From: Branchiostoma floridae
Lineage: Eukaryota; Chordata; Leptocardii; Amphioxiformes; Branchiostomatidae
Direction: 5' to 3'
Assembly (NCBI RefSeq): GCF_000003815.2
Contig: NC_049982.1
Coordinates: 9,534,614-9,576,934, forward strand
Length of the DNA: 42,321 bases
Made by a program: the position numbers and the translations under genes. The notes below the pieces were generated by a model that was not told the origin of the DNA, made no database searches, and saw only the letters and a program-made list of their open reading frames with translations. Below are positions 36,461 through 42,321 of this stretch, piece after piece. The number at the start of each line of letters is the position of its first letter. Positions within the stretch are counted from its first letter, which is position 1.

Positions 36461-37070
36461 GTGCTCTGACGTCAACGTGACCTGACGTCATGGAGATAAA
36501 TGAGTTTACCTACCCCATGCCCAGCCTCACAAATCTGTAAACAATTCACTGCGCGGCGCTCACAACAAAGCTATCAACAAAACCACCAGTAAGCACTGAT
36601 TGTAAACACCGAGACCCGTTCCCTGCTCATAAACCCGGCATACTATTTGTGCAGTTTTTGAAAAGAAGGTCATACAATCGCCCAAAATTAGAATTGCATG
36701 TTGTAAAATTATTCAACTTCTAGGTGGGGCTACTGTTTGATCTACCTTTGGCCTTAATATGAGCTAATCGGCTGATAATGTCTTTATAACGGACACGTCA
36801 TTACTGGGGCGCCTGTGTACCGCATCCTAGGCGCGTCTTCTTATCGGGGCTCGGGTATAATTTGAATTATACGGCCAAGATAACATTCAAAACCGTTTAA
36901 TGAACGTCTGGGTAGAAACGGGGGTGGAACGTGTTTCTACAATTGTTGTTCCGCAGATATCCTGCGGAAAGTAAACAGCGAAGATGTATAAATGCTGTCC
37001 AGATCTGAGCCATGCTAAGTTGCAGACGACCGAGGTTTGACGAACGCACACGACCCAAGCCGAGCACGAG
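36460..37070 (+). promoter_or_regulatory. Promoter and 5' UTR of the astacin gene
   Basis: TATA box tataaat at 36987-36993, about 80 bp before the ATG at 37071, giving a predicted start near 37015-37020. Upstream are a Fox-type site gtaaaca (36971-36977), an 8-bp-arm palindrome ttccgcag/ctgcggaa (36949-36969), GATA cores (agataa 36878-36883; cttatc, reverse, 36840-36845), and two full CREs (36467-36474, 36483-36490). GATA plus Fox sites would fit endodermal expression, but that is inference. Confidence 0.65.
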
Positions 37071-37133
37071 ATGCACCGTTCCCTCTTCGCCCTCTCCCTG
37101 CTGTTCGCAGCCTGCTTGGCCGGCCCTGTGCCC
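37071..37133 (+). CDS. Astacin exon 1: signal peptide
   Basis: The ATG at 37071 is the first in frame downstream of the TATA box, and it opens a classic signal peptide: MHRSLFALSLLFAACLA with likely cleavage before GPVP. Donor gtgagt at 37134, phase 0. Confidence 0.9.
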
Positions 37134-40100
37134 GTGAGTATGCTTTATTTATTTCACAACTCTCCACACAATATGTCTATTCATTTAGACTTTCTCCTTA
37201 AATTTCTTAATGTTCCCAAGTTTTGGGTGCCTTTACGGTGCAGTCACTTTCGTCCAAGGAGGTTAAAGAATCACCCTCTCTTTCTTTAACCTCCTTGCTT
37301 TCGTCGTATGTAGGTCATCGTCATTCTCGGCATTTTCAAGCAGACTGTGACTGGAACAACTCGGGTAACAAGAATCTAAGGCTGTCTTTTCTGTAAAAAA
37401 AACTAAATTTTTCGGCTTTCGGACACATGCGAGATGATTTTTTAAAAGTATGTAATGAGCTGGCCTAGATCAATCATAAATTGTAAACAATGGGAAATGA
37501 TTCTGTAGCTATCACTCTAGTAGTCTGCGTGCAGGTTTGCTGAACGGCTAAATGTATTCTAATGAAGACTGGGGAATATTGTTGAAAAATTTGTTCAACA
37601 AGTGTGTTCTACCTTTCTTCAGTTGAACAAGGCAGAAGAAGATGCAATACTGTTACTAGAAAAGAAATGTGAGTATCGTTGTCACGTCAGTGACCCTACC
37701 GTTACCTTTTCCTATTTTTGACTAGCCAGGCAGCAATACTAAGTAATCGAACATGATTCATGATTTGAATGTAATACCCGAAATGTTGCTAATTGGTTTA
37801 CATCAGTAGCAGCTGTTTTTATGAGACAGTCTTTCACGGAGCCTGTCTGAATACAACAGTTGATATTTCATACCACATGTAGTGGGCATTGTGTTGTGTT
37901 AGAATATCGCGATACTTCGTCTTTAAGTACTACAAAATAAACATGGTGGTTTTTGATCGTAGTACCGAAAGACAAGCCCCTGAGGACGAGAATGCAGGCG
38001 GAGAAGGACATCATGGACCAGATTCTGGAGGCCAACAATGGTGAGAACCTCGCCATGTACACTTGGTGTATTCCTCATGTGTTTTTTGTCTTTGCTATAA
38101 ATATACACTAGATCAATGTGTTACTTTTGTGGGTCTCTTAATGGTTCCGTCTTCCCTCTCTTACAGAGCTGAACATGTTCGAGGGTGACATTCCCGGAGT
38201 TTCTGCGGTGAGTACAGACAAGCACGTGTATTTCAGCGCGCTTCAGACGTGCACCGATGTAAACGGTATGCACGGTGTATTAAGGGAGTTGACGTATGTT
38301 TATATCTCTAAAATCCTTCCCAAAGTAACTTCGCAAGTGCAATGCATACAGTAATAATCCAAAGCCCAACATGTTGATGAATCAACCACGTTCGTTTGCT
38401 CGGACCCTGGTAGTGCCTAGTGGCACACAGGGCAACACGTTTCCTTGCTGCGTGAGTAGCAGAGTAAATATTCTAACAGGGAAGGGTTGTTAGCCCTTCC
38501 ACTTGAACGTACTCGGGCACCCACTCGAACACAGGACCCCCATTTACGTTCCTTCCGAAAGACGCTACAGTCCCGACCGAGATGCCCTACCCAGGACCAG
38601 AACACATAAGTTCAAACCAATCTTTGCAAGAACAGACACATACAAGTACTCATATTTTCCTAGAACAATTCCGGAGTGGAATTCCCTGCCTGGTGCGGTA
38701 GTAAGTGCTCCCACAGTTGAGAGCTTCCGCGCCAGGCAGGAGGGCTGCCCGCCCTAACCCGGGACCTCAGCTCCCCCCCTACTTTGCCCCTTGCGGGGTT
38801 ATATGGGGTTTGCCAGGAAGAACCAGGGTCTCTTAGGTTTTTTTTTATTATTTGCTTTTGGACAGACAAGGACAATGTGGCACTGCACTCAAGTTTTGTA
38901 ACTCAAGTTTTGTAACTTATATTAACAGTGCCACATACACGGTATCCACGGTACCCATTTGTACACCTGGGTGAAGAGAGGAAAGTCGTGTAAAGTACCT
39001 TTCCCAAGGGCACATCGTCAGGGGCACGGCGGGGATCGAACTCAGGACCTATAGATTCCGAGCTGAACGCTCTACCAGTTACGCCACGCCCGACGCCACG
39101 GTCTCTTAGTTACCATCTATTTGGAAGCATGAGCTCAGCGTACTGTCAGGCCGCTATTGGTTGAGCTACAGAAACATCCTGATGACTAACCCCCTCTCTC
39201 CATCCCCAGAACATGGCCAGGAACGCCATCAGGGACGTGACTAAAGCCTGGACCTCCCGAAACATCCCCTACGTCATCAAGACCGACGACTTCAGTAAGT
39301 TCCATCGTTCAACACATGTTCATTCCGAGCACCAGTAGTTCGTAGTCTGTGTGACACAAACTCTGCTGCCGGCGCTGTAACTGGCTCCTCCTCGACGGGC
39401 GGATGTTGGGCGGGCTGCTATAAGCGAGATTTAATTAGGCTATGGTAGTTTGTAGCTAAGGATTATCATTTTGCAAATGTATCCTTGTTTGTGTAAACTA
39501 TTCCTCGAGCAAAGGTCAGACAAGCTTTCATGGCCTGGTACTGAATATTTACAATTGATACGTTTACAATTGATGTTAACTCTGTATCGTGTACCAATAT
39601 ATAACACTTGCCCATGAATTGAACCACTCAGTTGAAGTAGCATAGCGATTAGTCATTTGTTACATAGAACAATTTATCATTGTTATGTATAAGCAGCTTC
39701 GTAGATATTAGTCTTGATGTTCTGTACATGTATTACTTTCGAACTTGCCATACATTGTATCCGTACAATTGTTGCGCTCCCTCCCACCTGCAGGTAGCAC
39801 GGAGATCGCCCTGATCCATCAAGCCATGGAGGAGTACCACCTCCAGACGTGCATCCGGTTTGTGCCGAGGACCAACCAACCCGACTACATCCACATGAAG
39901 AAGCTTACAGGGTAGGTGGAACTTGGTTTCATTTCCATTTCAAACATTACGTAGAGAAAAACAATGAGACCCTCGGAAGGATTAAGATACGGTCGGGGTG
40001 GCCCTGAGCTCGAGTACGAGTAGTTGACTAGAAGAAGGCCCGTGTTAAGAATAATCAAAGATAGTCATGGTTGTGGAGCGTGGGTCTTGTCAATCTAGTT

Positions 40101-42174
40101 CTGTATAGTAATGTGTTCGTTTTGTTTTTCATTCATGTATGAGGGCCGGCGCTGAGGTACTAGCGTTATGAAGAAAGGCACAGTGTCTGTACGATCAAAG
40201 TCTTGACAATACTCTCCTCCTCCCTTCCCTACAGTTGCTGGTCTGGTGTGGGCGTGGCTGGAGGAGAACAGGAGGTGTCGTTCGGTAACGGCTGTATCCA
40301 CAAGGGCATCATGATGCACGAACTGATGCACGCTGTCGGCTTCTGGCACGAGCAGTCCCGCAGCGACAGGGACGACTGGGTTGTCATCCAATGGGAGAAC
40401 ATTCAGGATGGTAATTACAAAGATGTTATCTTCCTCCGTTAGCAGTATTTTGGTACTGGCTTCTCGTGTATGCTAAATACTAAGCAGTGTTGTTCCTGAC
40501 TAAGCGCTCTTTCAGTCAGTGTCACACACAGTCGACGAACTTTAGCCTCGTTTGTGATTTCCAGAAGGTGACCAAATCCCAGGATTCAAAGATTCAAGCT
40601 TATTTTTCGCACAAATCTACCTATCTACCTCGTCATATTAAAAATTTTTGCCCAGTCACCTGCGATCGTCGGCCGATATCCCTACGAATCCCGCAATGGT
40701 CGAGACACTATCGGGCGTAGTACTGCCGAACATATAGAGGGTCTCGGACCCGTCGGCCGATCTATTTTCCTCCCGTTTGACAGGGGTATTTCGAAAGAAA
40801 CGCCGACATTAATGAATTACGTCTCGCTTCAAACCCAAAAGTTGAAGAATTGTACCTTTAGATTACCGTCACACTAATCCTACTTACCCATTCATTAGGG
40901 AAGGCACACAACTTCAACAAGTACTCGCAGACGGAGGTGGACACGCTGGGCGCGCCCTACGACTACGGCTCCGTGATGCACTACAGCGCTACTTCCTTCA
41001 GCAAGAGCGGACTGCCCACCATCGTGGCCCGCACGCCCACCGACGAGGTCATGGGTCAGCGGAACGGCTTCAGCACCACGGACGTGCAGAAAATCAACCA
41101 GCTTTACAGCTGCCGTAAGTCTGGGATCCACAAAGACCACATTACTACAATTGTTTAAGTTAGTGCTACGTATTTGAATAACTGCAACTACATACTCGTA
41201 TGTATAGGTAAATTGTAGGACGGCGTTTGATAGTATTTCTTGACAGCCAGCAAGATATACCAATAAGTTTTAATGCAAATTCTTGCCCGTGGGCTAATTA
41301 TATATAATTGTTAGAGAAAATAAAACAACAAAAAAACGACAAGCCCTTGTATCAAGCAGGTTCAATCTTGTTTCTTCATCTTGTTTCATTAATAGAAATA
41401 TATACTACAAAAGTATCTCATTGGAAGATCCAATTGCACATACACATAGTTGCAAATTAGAGATACATTATACATCATATTCAACACTAAACAAGCTTTG
41501 TTCCAGTTTTGAAAGTCCCATTTTTCGTTCCCCAGACATGCCTGTTGGCTGGAGTGACTGGACCGAGTGGAGCCCGTGTGACGACACCTGCACCAAGACT
41601 AGGCGGCGCTTCTGCTCCGACCCTAACGGCTGTAGTGGACGTGACACCGAGACACAGAAGTGCCCGTGGCCTTGCCTGGGTGAGCTTTCTAAGATCCTAT
41701 GTATCAATATTTATGATTAATCTTCTATGGGCACTTTCCAACGTCTGTCCACGCACCTGTGAGTCTTGTGATCATCAGTGGATTCTGTGTAGTTTTGGAC
41801 TATTTGGTTTTCTTTTCCAAAATTGTCACCCATTCGAATGATCCTTGAATTCTTGTGCTCGAAGTAATTGACATGCATGACACAATATTTCTGACATTGC
41901 AACTCTGCTTGAACTTGTCGTAATCGGTTCCGTTAGATCTGACCCTTGTTTTTCCCCTCGGCCTTTGATAGCGGGCGTTCACCCCGACTGTGGCAACAGT
42001 TTCCTGGGCGGTCCCAGTGGCGAGATCAAGTCCCCCATGCACCCTCAGAACTACCACGACTTCCTGAACTGCAGGTGGCTCATCAACGCCACGGGGACGG
42101 AGCCCATCACTCTCAGCTTCAAGGAGTTCTCTGTGGAGGCTGGCGGCGCAGCATGTAGCTATGACGCTCTGAAG
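37071..42174 (+). CDS. Secreted astacin-family metalloprotease with TSP1 and CUB domains (3' end outside window)
   Basis: A zinc endopeptidase of the astacin (M12A) family, secreted as a zymogen. Ten exons (37071-37133, 37623-37668, 37963-38040, 38167-38207, 39210-39294, 39794-39911, 40235-40410, 40899-41114, 41536-41679, 41972-42174) join in frame into 390 codons, with GT-AG at every intron. Domains: signal peptide 1-17, propeptide with FEGDI (Asp70, aspartate switch), catalytic domain about 81-274 with zinc motif HELMHAVGFWHEQSRSDRD (His172, His176, His182; Glu173 catalytic) and Met-turn SVMHY (Tyr231), TSP1 about 276-321, and CUB from Cys329, cut at residue 390. Four catalytic-domain cysteines (124, 145, 164, 274) are as in the family. 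TSP1 directly after the protease differs from BMP1/tolloid (CUB first). The substrate is unknown; digestive, hatching or matrix roles are all possible. Confidence 0.95.
37623..37668 (+). CDS. Astacin exon 2: propeptide
   Basis: The acceptor tttcttcag ends at 37622; donor gtgagt at 37669. It encodes LNKAEEDAILLLEKK, a short amphipathic propeptide piece. Exit phase 1. Small size makes this and the next two exons less certain than the catalytic ones, but the frames join perfectly. Confidence 0.75.
37963..38040 (+). CDS. Astacin exon 3: propeptide
   Basis: The acceptor gatcgtag ends at 37962; donor gtgaga at 38041. It encodes LPKDKPLRTRMQAEKDIMDQ followed by ILEANN. Such helical, charged propeptides ending in EAN precede the FEGDI switch in astacins. 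Phase 1 exit. Confidence 0.8.
38167..38207 (+). CDS. Astacin exon 4: aspartate switch
   Basis: The acceptor cttacag ends at 38166; donor gtgagt at 38208. It encodes ELNMFEGDIPGVSA. FEGDI matches the family motif whose Asp ligates the zinc in the zymogen. Phase 0 exit. Confidence 0.88.
38465..38836 (+). mobile_element. LINE 3' fragment (reverse-transcriptase C-terminus and 3' UTR)
   Basis: The + strand translates to RTDTYKYSYFPRTIPEWNSL followed by PGAVVSAPTVESFRARQ. This is the C-terminal signature of non-LTR retrotransposon polymerase proteins (FPR.I..WN.LP..VV.A...E.F...). A stop and a C/G-rich 3' UTR follow. 5'-truncated; the exact left edge is uncertain. Confidence 0.7.
38837..39099 (-). 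mobile_element. tRNA-derived SINE, minus strand, with target-site duplication
   Basis: The minus strand begins with a tRNA-like head: A box tggcgtaactggtagagc (complement of 39069-39086) and B box gagttcgatcccc (complement of 39031-39043). A body with cccttgggaaaggtacttta follows, then an A-rich tail (t-run at 38838-38847). The duplication ggtctcttag flanks it at 38827-38836 and 39100-39109. The insertion lies in the LINE 3' UTR. Confidence 0.85.
39210..39294 (+). CDS. Astacin exon 5: start of catalytic domain
   Basis: The acceptor atccccag ends at 39209; donor gtaagt at 39295. It encodes NMARNAIRDVTKAWTSRNIP then YVIKTDDF. The R/NAI......W....IPY pattern is the N terminus of mature astacins; cleavage after Arg80 would free it. 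Phase 1 exit. Confidence 0.93.
39794..39911 (+). CDS. Astacin exon 6: catalytic domain
   Basis: The acceptor cctgcag ends at 39793; donor gtaggt at 39912. It encodes SSTEIALIHQAMEEYHLQTC, then IRFVPRTNQPDYIHMKKLTG. The I..AM.EY...TCIRFV.R pattern is typical, and Cys124 is the first disulphide cysteine. Phase 2 exit. Confidence 0.94.
40235..40410 (+). CDS. Astacin exon 7: zinc-binding active site
   Basis: The acceptor ccctacag ends at 40234; donor gtaatt at 40411. It encodes CWSGVGVAGGEQEVSFGNGC, IHKGIMMHELMHAVGFWHEQ and SRSDRDDWVVIQWENIQD. All three zinc histidines, the catalytic Glu173 and the family-specific Glu183 after the third His are intact, so an active enzyme is expected. Confidence 0.97.
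40899..41114 (+). CDS. Astacin exon 8: Met-turn and end of catalytic domain
   Basis: The acceptor ttcattag ends at 40898; donor gtaagt at 41115. It encodes KAHNFNKYSQTEVDTLGAPY, DYGSVMHYSATSFSKSG and on to KINQLYSC. SVMHY is the Met-turn with the zinc-proximal Tyr231; LYSC ends the domain. Phase 1 exit. Confidence 0.97.
41536..41679 (+). CDS. Astacin exon 9: thrombospondin type-1 module
   Basis: The acceptor tccccag ends at 41535; donor gtgagc at 41680. One exon encodes a whole TSP1: VGWSDWTEWSPCDDTCTKTR, then RRFCSDPNGCSGRD and QKCPWPC. W280..W283..W286 is the C-mannosylation motif, and six cysteines (289, 293, 301, 307, 317, 321) are as expected. Both boundaries are phase 1, a shuffling-type module. 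Confidence 0.95.
41972..42174 (+). CDS. Astacin exon 10: CUB domain, first part
   Basis: The acceptor tttgatag ends at 41971; donor gtatgg at 42175. It encodes CGNSFLGGPSGEIKSPMHPQ, NYHDFLNCRWLI, and on to AACSYDALK. The C...G.I.SP..P..Y....C.W.I pattern and a third cysteine near C-S-Y-D are typical of CUB. The rest of the domain and any further modules lie to the right of the window. Confidence 0.95.
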
Positions 42175-42321
42175 GTATGGACAAAATCGATCACAGGTAG
42201 ACGGAGGAAAGTGAAGGATCAAAAGCCTAGATGTTCATCCATCGTGCCACTCGTGATGAAATCAGTGTATATTGTCGGCATAAAAAATGTTTATACATCG
42301 TTTGGTCTGATGCTTGGAGAG
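42175..42321 (+). other. Start of astacin intron 10
   Basis: Begins with donor gtatgg; no further exon before the window ends. Confidence 0.8.

Larger units (their letters stand above)
38208..39209 (+). other. Astacin intron 4, holding nested retroelements
   Basis: 1002 bp, gtgagt to ccccag. It is one of the larger introns of this gene because it carries a LINE 3' fragment with a SINE inserted in it (see separate entries). Confidence 0.85.

Noticed and set aside
38503-38757. 84-codon frame as a host gene
   Set aside because: It is the LINE polymerase C-terminus, not an astacin exon.
40487-40720. 77-codon frame in astacin intron 7
   Set aside because: Exons 7 and 8 join in phase across it and complete the catalytic domain.

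Overview
The window looks like nuclear DNA of an invertebrate deuterostome, most probably amphioxus (Branchiostoma). The reasons are spliced animal genes with GT-AG introns, a delta/GluN1-like ionotropic receptor of a kind reported to be diversified in amphioxus, an astacin protease with TSP1 and CUB modules, large AT-rich non-coding tracts, and degraded LINE, SINE and inverted-repeat element copies. The species call is inference; another invertebrate deuterostome cannot be excluded.

Layout. (1) 1-3513, + strand: the last five exons of an ionotropic glutamate-receptor-family channel, from the pore loop to the stop codon. Its introns hold two inverted-repeat elements (94-287 and 2245-2475), a G/T-rich microsatellite and a ~56-62 bp minisatellite. 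(2) 3514-9090: 3' flank with a minus-strand LINE remnant (3827-4150) and an enhancer-like block (6740-7040), otherwise no recognisable gene. (3) 9091-9725: GC-rich promoter-like DNA and a 59-codon open exon with a good splice donor. It weakly resembles the N terminus of R4-type RGS proteins, but no downstream RGS-box exon was found. (4) 9726-36450: a ~27 kb gene-poor tract containing a LINE tail, a long foldback repeat, paired octamer motifs, a tRNA-derived SINE, a GC-rich TATA region (18.4-20.0 kb), an exact 58-bp minisatellite (21080-21671), a tRNA-like relic and several weak exon candidates. (5) 36460-42321, + strand: promoter and first ten exons of a secreted astacin metalloprotease. The order is signal peptide, propeptide with the aspartate switch, catalytic domain, TSP1 module and the start of a CUB domain; the gene runs off the right edge. 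One intron carries a SINE nested inside a LINE 3' end.

The two certain genes are both + strand but functionally unrelated (a postsynaptic-type channel and an extracellular protease), so nothing suggests they work together. No prokaryotic system, CRISPR array or viral genome is present. The points most worth following up are the WD ligand-site signature of the channel (glycine or D-serine rather than glutamate), the astacin-TSP1-CUB architecture, the excess of full CRE palindromes, the orphan RGS-like exon, and the nested and foldback repeats.
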